Below, one piece after another: positions 20,801 through 29,758 of a stretch of 64,000 bases of DNA (positions are counted from its first letter, which is position 1; each line of letters opens with the position of its first letter). The stretch lies in assembly GCF_029815055.1 (NCBI RefSeq), contig NZ_JAPPWA010000002.1, positions 620,001-684,000 of the forward strand. The letters run 5' to 3'. The notes below the pieces were generated by a model. It was not told the DNA's origin. It ran no database searches and saw only the letters and a program-made list of their open reading frames with translations. The stretch comes from Ignatzschineria sp. RMDPL8A (lineage in GTDB: Bacteria > Pseudomonadota > Gammaproteobacteria > Cardiobacteriales > Wohlfahrtiimonadaceae). A program made the translations under genes and the position numbers.

Positions 20801-21178
20801 TTAGGAAAAGCACGATTTAGCGAGCCAAAACCCGAAAAGCGTTGCACTGACAGAGCCCACTAAATGCATTAAAGCGACGGTTCCCGCAAGAGCGATCTGG
20901 CCAGTTGTGAGATGCTCCATCACTTCCAACGAAAAGGTTGAAAAGGTGGTGAGCCCGCCACAAAAACCGGTGATTAATAGCAGTTTTAACAGAGAGTGTT
21001 CGCTGTGAGCGGTAAAATAATAGGCGAGCATCCCGATGAGTAATCCGCCCAAAAGATTGACGCTGAGCGTGCCTAGCACAAAGGGAAGATCGGCTCTACT
21101 TTGCCAAAAGGTGATGCCGTAACGAAGTGCACCCCCGATGGCAGAGCCGAGCGCGACTACCAAAACATTAATAATCAT
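20801..21178 (-). CDS. crcB: Fluoride exporter CrcB (Fluc)
   Basis: A 125-residue four-helix channel that exports fluoride as an antiparallel dimer. Family motifs GSAIGGALRYG near the start and GFCGGLTTFSTFSLE (about residues 71-85) are present. It begins 6 nt after the ddpX-like gene, so they form one transcript. No fluoride riboswitch consensus was seen before crcB or before ddpX. Confidence 0.94.
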   Translation of the reverse strand: MIINVLVVALGSAIGGALRYGITFWQSRADLPFVLGTLSVNLLGGLLIGMLAYYFTAHSEHSLLKLLLITGFCGGLTTFSTFSLEVMEHLTTGQIALAGTVALMHLVGSVSATLFGFWLAKSCFS

Positions 21179-21184
21179 TGAGGA

Positions 21185-21763
21185 TCACCGCAGGTTTTCC
21201 CAATCATATTCATTGACGCCTAACCATTCATCGTCAACAAGCGGATAAGTTTCGCGCGCTTTAAAGAGTTGATAATGCCACCATTCGTGCTGATAATTAT
21301 CAAAGCCGGCGTTGGTCATAATGCCAAGCAAGATGAGGCGATTACGCTGCGCTTCACGGCTCACTTCATAATTATAGTGCCACGATTTTGGATCAAAACT
21401 ATCAAAGGGCGTGCCCATATCGAGGATCTCACCGGTCTTTTTATCTGCAAGAGTTAGATCGATGGCAACCCCGCGAGAGTGGGGCGAACCGCGATGAGGG
21501 TCAGCTAAAAAGTTAGGGTCAGGGGTATGGGACCAGAGGACAAACTGCGCTTTAGGCGGACGATACGCATCGTAAATGATAAACTGTAACCCTAAATTAT
21601 CCGCTTGTTCAATTGCATGATTGAGCATTTTTTCCGCATCGGGATGGAGAAAACAGCGGGGCGTTTGGTAGATCGGTTTGCCAGTAAAATTACGCTCATC
21701 GGCATAGTGAAGTTCGATTTTCACTGGGTGAGAACGTTCGGTAATTTCAACTAAAGACGTCAT
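21185..21763 (-). CDS. ddpX: D-alanyl-D-alanine dipeptidase (VanX/DdpX family)
   Basis: A zinc dipeptidase that splits D-Ala-D-Ala. The metal-binding motif S-x-H-x-x-G-x-A-x-D is seen as SPHSRGVAIDL, and the second site as HEWWHYQLF. The IIYDAYRPP block is typical of the family. It has 192 residues and no signal peptide, so it is cytoplasmic like VanX and DdpX. In this setting a recycling role is more likely than vancomycin resistance: no vanH, vanA or regulators are nearby. It heads a two-gene unit with crcB. Confidence 0.9.
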   Translation of the reverse strand: MTSLVEITERSHPVKIELHYADERNFTGKPIYQTPRCFLHPDAEKMLNHAIEQADNLGLQFIIYDAYRPPKAQFVLWSHTPDPNFLADPHRGSPHSRGVAIDLTLADKKTGEILDMGTPFDSFDPKSWHYNYEVSREAQRNRLILLGIMTNAGFDNYQHEWWHYQLFKARETYPLVDDEWLGVNEYDWENLR

Positions 21764-21908
21764 GAAGCCTCACAAATTATCTGGTTAAGAGAGGTTTATG
21801 ATGTGGCAAAACGGGAAAAACTTCAAGGGATGGGGCGGATTTCTTTAGATAGAGGAATCAGAGGCCACGATTTTAAGTAAGCTCATGAAGATGAGCAAGT
21901 AATACGAT

Positions 21909-22457
21909 ATGATGCAACAGAAACATGTGCCGATCGATGGGACGGCACTCCATTTTAAGCCCATCAGTGAGGTTGAATTAGAGCCTCTGTTTGCCCTTTG
22001 GTCGTGTCCGAGTGTCGGGAAATATATGAATACGGAGCTCTACACTACCTTCGATGAAGTGCGCACGATGATCCGCTATTTTCAGCAGGCGCCGGAGGTG
22101 ATTGGCAGTAGCCGGTATGCGATTTATTATGGCAATATCGTGATTGGTAGTTGCGGATTTGATCATTATTCGAAATGGGATCACCGCATTGAGATTGGCT
22201 ATGAGCTGCTTAAAACATGGTGGGGGCAGGGGCTTGGCTCTGAGGTGGTGCGCCAAATGGTGCGTTATGCACGGCGTGAGCTTAATTACCACCGCATTGA
22301 GGCGCTGGTGCATCCAAAAAACAGACGTTCCATCGCCCTTTTAAAGCATCAGGGATTTATCGAGGAAGCCTGCCTTCATGATTACGAAAAGATCGCGGAA
22401 GGTGAATTTTCCGATATACTACTCTTTGCAAAAATATGTGATGAAGAGGAGATGTAA
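21909..22457 (+). CDS. GNAT-family N-acetyltransferase (RimJ/RimL type)
   Basis: 182 residues with the RimJ/RimL-like pattern: [18 protein letters not shown] at the start, [21 protein letters not shown] in the core, the acetyl-CoA loop [11 protein letters not shown] and the late [16 protein letters not shown]. Substrate is unknown. Two adjacent ATGs (21909 and 21912) are possible and the ribosome site is poor. A perfect hairpin with a GAAG loop lies at 21881-21896 just upstream. ung begins 6 nt downstream. Confidence 0.85.
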   Translation: MMQQKHVPIDGTALHFKPISEVELEPLFALWSCPSVGKYMNTELYTTFDEVRTMIRYFQQAPEVIGSSRYAIYYGNIVIGSCGFDHYSKWDHRIEIGYELLKTWWGQGLGSEVVRQMVRYARRELNYHRIEALVHPKNRRSIALLKHQGFIEEACLHDYEKIAEGEFSDILLFAKICDEEEM

Positions 22458-22462
22458 CGGGT

Positions 22463-23128
22463 ATGACAGATTGGAAGTCGATCATTCAAGACGAGGCAAA
22501 AAAGCCTTATTATCAAGCGATGCGCGAATTTGTAAAAAGTGAACGTGATGCAGGGAAGATCATCTTTCCCAAAGATGAGTGGGTCTATAATGCCCTTTCG
22601 GCAACGCCCTTTGATAAGGTGAAAGTGGTGATTTTGGGGCAAGACCCGTATCACGGTGAGGGGCAAGCGCACGGGCTCGCATTTTCGGTGCAAAAGGGAA
22701 TTCTGCCGCCGCCATCACTGCGCAATATTTATCAGACGCTCAAACATGAATATCCTGAGTTTAATATTCCGAGTCACGGCAATTTAATGGAGTGGGCAGA
22801 GCAGGGTGTGCTTCTTTTAAACACTGTTTTGACAGTGGAGAAATCAAAGGCTCATTCCCATGCAAAAATTGGTTGGGAAACGCTGACTGATCGCCTGATT
22901 TTTGAGCTCAATGAGAAACGCGAACAGTTAGTATTTGTATTATGGGGCGCACACGCACAGAAAAAAGGGGCAAAAATCGACCGAAATCGCCACCTGGTGT
23001 TGACCTCGGTACATCCCTCACCGTTGTCAGCGTATCGCGGATTTTTTGAGTGTGGGCATTTTACAAAAACCAATCAATACCTTGTGGAGCACGGCCTTTC
23101 ACCGATTGATTGGTCGATTCGCGCTTAA
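22463..23128 (+). CDS. ung: Uracil-DNA glycosylase (family 1)
   Basis: Ung removes uracil from DNA. The catalytic motif is [21 protein letters not shown] (Asp and His water-activating loop) near residues 58-77, and the DNA-intercalation motif is [17 protein letters not shown] near residue 185. The length of 221 fits. It converges on the carboxypeptidase gene with only 7 bp between stops and no hairpin there. Confidence 0.97.
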   Translation: MTDWKSIIQDEAKKPYYQAMREFVKSERDAGKIIFPKDEWVYNALSATPFDKVKVVILGQDPYHGEGQAHGLAFSVQKGILPPPSLRNIYQTLKHEYPEFNIPSHGNLMEWAEQGVLLLNTVLTVEKSKAHSHAKIGWETLTDRLIFELNEKREQLVFVLWGAHAQKKGAKIDRNRHLVLTSVHPSPLSAYRGFFECGHFTKTNQYLVEHGLSPIDWSIRA

Positions 23129-23135
23129 TTCACGC

Positions 23136-24395
23136 TTAATTTACCGATGGATTTCTCACCACAAAACACGATGAGCGATAGCTTTTTAACAGCTCGCAGG
23201 TGCTATGGGCTTCGGTATTGGAAAAGCCGGTGAGCCACACTTTATATAGCCCGCCTTCATGAACGATCGAGATGCGATTAATCCCGGTACGGCGCTCCGT
23301 TAAACGCGCTTGGTTTTGGGCATCTTGATAGTGGGTAAATGCGCCCACTTGAACCGCATCGCCGGCGAGGAGCTCTTGGCGTTTAGCGATCTGCTGTTTC
23401 GTTGGAGCGGGGTTTGATTGCGGTTTGGCTGCAAGCTTAATCTGTGGACTTGGCTCAAATTTAGGCGTTTTAGATTTTACATCGCGGAGCACAGTTTTAT
23501 CGCTATTCACGCCTTTACGCGGGGTAAACAGTACCGTTTGATCCATCACCACGGCATAATCGATTTGTTGGCGATATTGACGTACTGGCGCAAAACTTTC
23601 CGTTAACAGCGATTCCATAATTCCATCACGTTCTTTAGTATTTCGACCGCCTAAAACCACTGCAAAGACGCGTTTACGCCCCTTTTTAGCACTCGATAAT
23701 AGATTTGATCCCGATTTGCGGATGTAACCGGTTTTTAAACCATCGGCGCCGGGAAACGTTTTGGTAATTTGGTTGTGCGATTTGTGGGTAATCCCACCAT
23801 AGCTGACGGTTTCGGTGGAAAAATAATCGTAATATTTAGGAAAATGCTCATAGATGGCAATGCCAAGCGTGGCAAGGTCGCGAGCGGTGGTAACTTGTTC
23901 CGCGTGGAAAAGTCCATGAGGATTGCGGAATGTGGTGTTGTGCATGCCGAGCTGTTTTGCTTTTTGGTTCATGCGTTTTACAAACTCTTTTTCAGAGCCG
24001 GCAAGGGTTTCGGCAACGGCAACGGCAACGTCATTGGCCGATTTTACAATAAGCGCATCGATGGCAAGCTTCATCGAGATGGAATCTCCCGCTTTGACTC
24101 CAAGTTTTGAGGGCTCAGTACTTGCGGCATAGGCGGAAAATTTCACCGGTGTTTTGAGGTTAATTTTCTTTTTCTTAAGATCTTCAAAAACGAGATAGAG
24201 CGTCATCACTTTGGTAATCGAGGCCGGATAACGCGGTTCATCGGCGCTATGCTCATAGAGAACGCGCTTGGTTTTATGCTCGACCACATAGGCGGAAAAT
24301 CCCGTGCTTGCCATAGCAAGCGGGGTAAGAATAAGAAACGCAAGGAGCATTAAAACGCCTTGCGCGAGAAAAGTTGTACGGTGTTGAATTCGCAT
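23136..24395 (-). CDS. D-alanyl-D-alanine carboxypeptidase with C-terminal SPOR domain
   Basis: A penicillin-binding protein that trims D-Ala from peptidoglycan stems. A signal peptide covers about residues 1-29. The catalytic motifs are S59-I-T-K62, S119-A-N121 and K221-T-G223. After the catalytic domain (ends about 265) there is a low-complexity linker rather than the PBP5 C-terminal beta domain. A SPOR domain (about 345-419, VQVGAFTHYQDAQNQA) follows. SPOR binds denuded glycan at the division septum, so septal targeting is likely. It starts 9 nt after the aminopeptidase gene. Confidence 0.9.
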   Translation of the reverse strand: MRIQHRTTFLAQGVLMLLAFLILTPLAMASTGFSAYVVEHKTKRVLYEHSADEPRYPASITKVMTLYLVFEDLKKKKINLKTPVKFSAYAASTEPSKLGVKAGDSISMKLAIDALIVKSANDVAVAVAETLAGSEKEFVKRMNQKAKQLGMHNTTFRNPHGLFHAEQVTTARDLATLGIAIYEHFPKYYDYFSTETVSYGGITHKSHNQITKTFPGADGLKTGYIRKSGSNLLSSAKKGRKRVFAVVLGGRNTKERDGIMESLLTESFAPVRQYRQQIDYAVVMDQTVLFTPRKGVNSDKTVLRDVKSKTPKFEPSPQIKLAAKPQSNPAPTKQQIAKRQELLAGDAVQVGAFTHYQDAQNQARLTERRTGINRISIVHEGGLYKVWLTGFSNTEAHSTCELLKSYRSSCFVVRNPSVN

Positions 24396-24404
24396 AGGTT
24401 TTAC

Positions 24405-25787
24405 TTATACTTCGTGTCGAAAATAGTCTAAAATGCCGTGATATGCCGCGCGAAGCCCCATTGCTTCACCGCCTTCAGGGCGACCTGTCCGGTTACGGAT
24501 ATTCCAAGCCATCACATCAATATGGGCAAATGGTTTGGATTTGTCTACAAAACTTTCTAAAAAGAGGGCTGCGGTAATTGCGCCACCTTGTGGTACAGAC
24601 GCGGAATTAACAAGGTCCACGGTTTTCGATTCGATCCACGCGCGATAGGGCGAATGAAGCGGCATCGGCCACATTAAATCGGAGAGTTCGCGACTCTTTT
24701 TAGTTAAAGACTGCGTCAGTGTATCATTATTTGAGAAAAGAGCGGGAACTTCCGGGCCGAGCGCTACGCGGGCAGCGCCGGTGAGCGTCGCAAAATTAAG
24801 GAGCGCATCATACTCTTTTTCCGTTGCGTAGGCGAGTGCGTCGGCTAGCACCAATCGGCCTTCGGCATCGGTATTATCAATCTCAACGGTAAGGCCATTA
24901 CGCGCTTTAACAATATCAGAGGGGCGCATTGAGCGATCGGAGACTGCATTTTCTGCAATGGGAATTAAGAGGCGAATTGCAAGCGGTGCTTCATTTTCAA
25001 TGAGCCATTTTGCAAGGGCCATCGCATGAGCCGCGCCGCCCATATCCTTTTTCATCAGGCGCATGCCCGATGAAGGTTTAAGGTCAAGTCCGCCGGTATC
25101 AAAGGTGATGCCTTTACCGACGAGCGTTAGTTTCGGGTGATTATCAAAGTCGCCATAGGTGATCTCAACAAGACGCGGATTATATTTACTGCCAGCACCG
25201 ACGGTGTAGATGAGCGGAAAATTATTTTTTAAGAGCGCTTCTCCTACGATTTCGGTCTGTTTAACCGGAAGGCCACTAAATTGGGCGCGGATTTCAGCAG
25301 AAAAATTATCCGGCGTTAAACTATTGGGTGGCTCATTAATAAGATCGCGCACCAGATAATGAGCGGAGATCGCGCGGTAAAGACGGGCTTTCATCGCAGG
25401 ATCGATCAAAAATCTCACCGCCTTGTCGTCCGATTTTTTATACCGGTCGTAACGATAAGCTCCAAGCGCGTAGCCCAATAAAAGCTCGAAGGTGTTATCG
25501 AGATCATCTTTTAAGAGATAATTTCCTGCAGGAAGCGCTTTATAGAGATTTCCAAGCGTAAAGAGCGGTTCATCGCGATTGTCACCGACGACAACGCCGG
25601 CAAGTTTTCCGCTCTCATTGGGAACTAGCCAGCTGTCACTCGGCGCCGGCTTCTCCTCTTTATAGCGTTCTTTTATCCAATTGGTAATAAAGGTGTTCGG
25701 GTGACTGAAGGCGGAATTTACAATTCGAACGGGAATTGCATTTGTCGCCTGAGTTGTAAAAAGCGCTTCAATCATCGTGGTATCCAT
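24405..25787 (-). CDS. Leucyl aminopeptidase family protein (peptidase M17)
   Basis: A two-metal aminopeptidase of 460 residues. The C-terminal catalytic domain shows VGKGITFDTGGLDLKPSSGM with metal ligands, KKDMGGAAH and the M17 hallmark NTDAEGRLVLADAL. The N-terminal domain is divergent, as in the non-PepA branch of the family. The start is ATG 25787 with AAGGAAC upstream. It lies 72 nt after ftsK. Confidence 0.9.
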   Translation of the reverse strand: MDTTMIEALFTTQATNAIPVRIVNSAFSHPNTFITNWIKERYKEEKPAPSDSWLVPNESGKLAGVVVGDNRDEPLFTLGNLYKALPAGNYLLKDDLDNTFELLLGYALGAYRYDRYKKSDDKAVRFLIDPAMKARLYRAISAHYLVRDLINEPPNSLTPDNFSAEIRAQFSGLPVKQTEIVGEALLKNNFPLIYTVGAGSKYNPRLVEITYGDFDNHPKLTLVGKGITFDTGGLDLKPSSGMRLMKKDMGGAAHAMALAKWLIENEAPLAIRLLIPIAENAVSDRSMRPSDIVKARNGLTVEIDNTDAEGRLVLADALAYATEKEYDALLNFATLTGAARVALGPEVPALFSNNDTLTQSLTKKSRELSDLMWPMPLHSPYRAWIESKTVDLVNSASVPQGGAITAALFLESFVDKSKPFAHIDVMAWNIRNRTGRPEGGEAMGLRAAYHGILDYFRHEV

Positions 25788-25859
25788 CTAAGTTCCTTTT
25801 TAATCGTGTTTCTGTTTGATCTTATCGGTTGTCGGCGTATTAACAAGAGGCAAGCGGGA

Positions 25860-28800
25860 TTAATCATCGCTAAAGGCTTTGATTAAAATATCGCGATTGC
25901 CATTGCCTAAATCTTCTGAAATAAAGCCAAGGCTCTCCATCTCTTCGATCATTCGAGCCGCTCGTTGGTAGCCAACTCGTAGACGTCTTTGCACATAGGA
26001 GATGCTCGCGCGCTGCGACTCCACGACGATTTTTACCGCCTCATCAAAGAGAGGGTCTTTACTATCATCGGGCGCAGCAACGCCGGCCGCTTCTTCGGAG
26101 AGTCCCGGAATTGGTTCCGTCGGTTCCCGTAGAATTTCTTCGATATAATCGGCAGGGCCGGTCTGTTTTAAGAATTCCACAATGCGATTGACCTCATGGT
26201 CATCAACAAATGCGCCATGAATCCGAATCGGTTGCGGGAGTCCCGGTGGAAGATAGAGCATATCTCCGTGGCCAAGCAGTGTTTCAGCCCCTTGCTGGTC
26301 TAAAATTGTGCGTGAATCGATTCGGCTTGAGACTTGGAACGCGATCCGCGAGGGGATGTTGGCTTTAATCAGTCCCGTGATTACATCAACCGATGGTCGC
26401 TGTGTCGCTAAAATAAGGTGAATTCCTGATGCGCGGGCTTTTTGGGCAAGGCGCGCAATAAGCTCCTCACATTTTTTCCCAACAAGCATCATCATATCGG
26501 CAAATTCATCGATCACAATGACGATAAAGGGTAATGGCTCAAGCGTCGGTGGAAGTGAATAGTCAGAAACTTCATTTTGACGATTCCACGTTGGATCGAT
26601 AAGCGGTTGGCCCGCATCGATCGCGTCTTGAACTTTTTTGTTATAGCCAGCAATGTTACGTACTTTTAGCTGACTCATAAGCTGATAACGGCGCTCCATT
26701 TCAGCCACGCACCAACGTAGGGCATTTGCTGATTCATTCATATCAGTGACGACCGGCGCTAAAAGATGTGGAATCTCGTTATAGACCGAGAGCTCGAGCA
26801 TTTTCGGGTCGATCAGAATGAGGCGAAGTTCTTCAGGGCGCGCTTTATAAAGAAGGCTCAAGAGCATCGTATTGATCCCAACGGATTTTCCCGAACCAGT
26901 CGTTCCTGCAACGAGTAGATGGGGCATTTTCGCAAGGTTCGCGACAACGTGATTGCCGGAGGTATCTTTCCCGAGAATCATCGTAAGCGGGTGAGTTGCT
27001 TCCCTGTAAACCTCTGAAGTGAGGCCATCTTTAAAGTAGACGGTTTCGCGATTTTTGTTTGGAATTTCAAGGCCGACATACGGTTTTCCCGGAATAATAT
27101 CCACTACACGAACGCGGGTTACCGATAAAAGACGCGCGATATCTTTCTCAAGATTGTTGATCTGCGCGACTTTTACGCCCGGGGCAAGATCAAGCTCAAA
27201 ACAGGTAATTACAGGGCCTGGCTCGATATTTTCCACTTTGACGCCAACATTAAAGTTCTTAAGCTGAGTTTCAATCAATTCAGCCATATCAAGCAATTCG
27301 TCATCGTCGTAAGCGGTAGTGTGCGGGGGCGGATCGCCTAATAGATCCGGTGATGGAAGTTGGCCTGCCATCGGATAGACTTTCGCTTTCTCTTTAGGAA
27401 TTGGCATGCCTGAACGAGGATCGACCTCAAAGCCATCAAATTGTGACGGCGGTGCAAATCCTTCGACGTGAACCGGTTGCGGACGGGTAGGACTTGGCGC
27501 GGGATCTGAGTAAGGCACCTCAAAGTCAGGCTCATCATCAAAGGTGGGTTCATTCTCAAAATGAGGCGCGTTATCCGGCGCAACATTTAAAGAAGGCTCG
27601 TTAAATGAAGGCTCACTAAAGGGATCATCGCCGAAGGCATTATTAAAGGCAGAGTCATCGAAGGCTGGCGCGAAGTCGTCGCCATCGTCCTCGTTATCAC
27701 TCTCATAGGCCTCAGTGGGGAGATCAAGTTCTGCAAGGGCACTCGCATACTCTTCATCAAATGAGGGTTCGCGATTAAAGTTTGGCTCATCATCCAAATT
27801 GAGAATAGTAGGTTCCGAATTATCCACTGAAAACTCAGGCGCATTTTCGTCTAAATTAAGCGTAAAGGCGGGAGTGATCGGTTTGCTTTGATGAGGCGTG
27901 TAATCATGGCTCGGCGCTTCGATGGGTGCGGTGAATTCGTCTGCACTAAAGGCAGGCGTTTCAAAATTCATCGGCGGCTCAATTGGCGCGTCAAAATCAG
28001 GCGCTTCAAACTCAAATGGATCATCAAGCGGGCGCATTTCGGGCGCGTTATCGAGCTCGATGTCACCATCGGCGCTAAAGGGGATTTCGTCGATCACCTC
28101 AATGGTCGGTCCTTGCGAATCGCCATTGATGAAATCATTCATAAAGCGCTGCGTATCAGGCGATTCTAAGTACGCAAGATGTGGGTTGTGGTGCTCAGGA
28201 TTTGAGTGATTGGATGTAGCGGTAAAACTGCTGACCGGTGCGTTTGCACTTGGTGTATGGGATTGATTATCGGCATTACTTCGAACAGGCGTCGTTGCGC
28301 TATTGCTCACCACAGGCTGAGTTGGGGCAGGGGCGTCATTGGCCCAGCGGTTAATCTCTAAGACCGTTTTGGTGGTATCGGGTTCATCAATAATGCTTGA
28401 CGTTCCGCCCGGGTGGCGGTGATTTTGCATAATGCTCGGAAGATCTTGAGGCGGTTCGTATGAAGGCTCGTGTACTTCTTCGGGCATCGTTTGAGCAGGT
28501 TGTTTTTGTTTAGGTAGCATCGCCATCGTCGGGATTTTATGCTCGGTTCCAGATGATTTTTCAGTCTGCTCTTTATGGGCTGATGCTTTTATGCCACCAA
28601 TGGTGGGGCGTGAGACTTCCGGTGCAGGCTCATCTGTTTTGGTAGTTTCAGTCGGAGTTGTAGTGCTTGTCTCTTCCGAACTTAAAGATTCAGACGAAAA
28701 TTGAGGTTCTTGCTTAAGATCGGCAAAGGGATCGAATGTCGTTTCATTTTCGGTAGTTTTAGGCGTTGCTTTACGGGCTTTCCCTTTGGACTTTTTAATC

Positions 28801-29579
28801 ACTGGCTCATCGGATTGATCCATAATCTCATCAATTTCGAGCGGTTTTGTAGCAAGATCGTCCTTAATGAAAAAAGAGGTGTCTTTCTCCATGAGATGTT
28901 TCACCGAATTGAGTTGTGGGCGATCGGGATCATTGAGCATATTGCCAGTGAGGCGCTCAATTAAGGCTAAAATTTTCCCGCCAAAATAGTCGAGCCAATA
29001 AAGGGGCGAGCGACCGGAGGCAAGGGCAACACCAAGAACAGTGAGCGCAATTAAAAAGAGTTGGCTAAAGCGATAGACAATTAATTTGCCATTATCGGCG
29101 CCTAATACTGCTTCAATCCACGAAAATGCGGTGACCACAAGTGAGCCAAAGAAGCTCCCGATAATGCCGCCGCTATTGCTAGTGAGATCTAAGAGCCCTG
29201 CAAAGAAAAAGATAGTGATCAAAATCCCAATGAGGCGACGAATCACCGTGATAGCATCGCTCTTAAGGATTTTACCAAGATAGATTAAATGGTACGCATA
29301 GATCCCTAAACAGAGCGGAATAAGCCATGCCGCTTTCCCTAAAATGGTGAGGCTAATGTCGGCAAAGTAGGCGCCTTTTTTGCCGAGCAGATTATGCACA
29401 TCGCTGTTTTGAAGCGCGCTTGTCCAGGCCGGATCTTCAGGATGATAGGAGTAAAGCGCTGCTGCGAGCGCGAGTGCGAAGAGTAAAACGATACCAAAGA
29501 TAATGGTGCGGATCCCTTTTGTTAGGAGTCCGACAATATCAACTTTCTCTTTGTGGGGTTTTAAAATAGCTTGTTGCAC
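25860..29579 (-). CDS. ftsK: DNA translocase FtsK
   Basis: FtsK pumps DNA through the closing septum and triggers XerCD at dif. There are four membrane helices in about residues 25-200, then a 500-residue linker rich in Asp, Glu, Pro and Phe. The motor follows from about 760 with Walker [14 protein letters not shown] (about 890) and Walker [11 protein letters not shown]. The C-terminal winged-helix gamma domain ([20 protein letters not shown]) is complete. I take GTG 29579 ([12 protein letters not shown]) as start, 1239 residues. In-frame codons upstream to 29717 lie in AT-rich promoter-like DNA and do not look FtsK-like. Confidence 0.94.
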   Translation of the reverse strand: MQQAILKPHKEKVDIVGLLTKGIRTIIFGIVLLFALALAAALYSYHPEDPAWTSALQNSDVHNLLGKKGAYFADISLTILGKAAWLIPLCLGIYAYHLIYLGKILKSDAITVIRRLIGILITIFFFAGLLDLTSNSGGIIGSFFGSLVVTAFSWIEAVLGADNGKLIVYRFSQLFLIALTVLGVALASGRSPLYWLDYFGGKILALIERLTGNMLNDPDRPQLNSVKHLMEKDTSFFIKDDLATKPLEIDEIMDQSDEPVIKKSKGKARKATPKTTENETTFDPFADLKQEPQFSSESLSSEETSTTTPTETTKTDEPAPEVSRPTIGGIKASAHKEQTEKSSGTEHKIPTMAMLPKQKQPAQTMPEEVHEPSYEPPQDLPSIMQNHRHPGGTSSIIDEPDTTKTVLEINRWANDAPAPTQPVVSNSATTPVRSNADNQSHTPSANAPVSSFTATSNHSNPEHHNPHLAYLESPDTQRFMNDFINGDSQGPTIEVIDEIPFSADGDIELDNAPEMRPLDDPFEFEAPDFDAPIEPPMNFETPAFSADEFTAPIEAPSHDYTPHQSKPITPAFTLNLDENAPEFSVDNSEPTILNLDDEPNFNREPSFDEEYASALAELDLPTEAYESDNEDDGDDFAPAFDDSAFNNAFGDDPFSEPSFNEPSLNVAPDNAPHFENEPTFDDEPDFEVPYSDPAPSPTRPQPVHVEGFAPPSQFDGFEVDPRSGMPIPKEKAKVYPMAGQLPSPDLLGDPPPHTTAYDDDELLDMAELIETQLKNFNVGVKVENIEPGPVITCFELDLAPGVKVAQINNLEKDIARLLSVTRVRVVDIIPGKPYVGLEIPNKNRETVYFKDGLTSEVYREATHPLTMILGKDTSGNHVVANLAKMPHLLVAGTTGSGKSVGINTMLLSLLYKARPEELRLILIDPKMLELSVYNEIPHLLAPVVTDMNESANALRWCVAEMERRYQLMSQLKVRNIAGYNKKVQDAIDAGQPLIDPTWNRQNEVSDYSLPPTLEPLPFIVIVIDEFADMMMLVGKKCEELIARLAQKARASGIHLILATQRPSVDVITGLIKANIPSRIAFQVSSRIDSRTILDQQGAETLLGHGDMLYLPPGLPQPIRIHGAFVDDHEVNRIVEFLKQTGPADYIEEILREPTEPIPGLSEEAAGVAAPDDSKDPLFDEAVKIVVESQRASISYVQRRLRVGYQRAARMIEEMESLGFISEDLGNGNRDILIKAFSDD

Positions 29580-29758
29580 GTTAGTTCTCGTACCTATAAC
29601 AACAGGGTTAAAGATTAAATAGTACCAAAAAAGCGCGATTCTGTTAATGCTATCGCGTGAATAAACAAGGCTTAGCCCAGAAATAAGAACGCTTGTGATC
29701 TCTATAAAAGACCACAAGCGCTCCTTAAATCATCGTTTTGTTTTCAAATGAGGCGAGG

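Noticed and set aside
21100-21200. Fluoride riboswitch before crcB
   Set aside because: crcB starts 6 nt after the ddpX-like stop and no matching fold was seen before ddpX.
21185-21763. Vancomycin resistance gene
   Set aside because: VanX-like dipeptidase alone, with no vanH, vanA or regulators; gram-negative context suggests D-Ala-D-Ala recycling.
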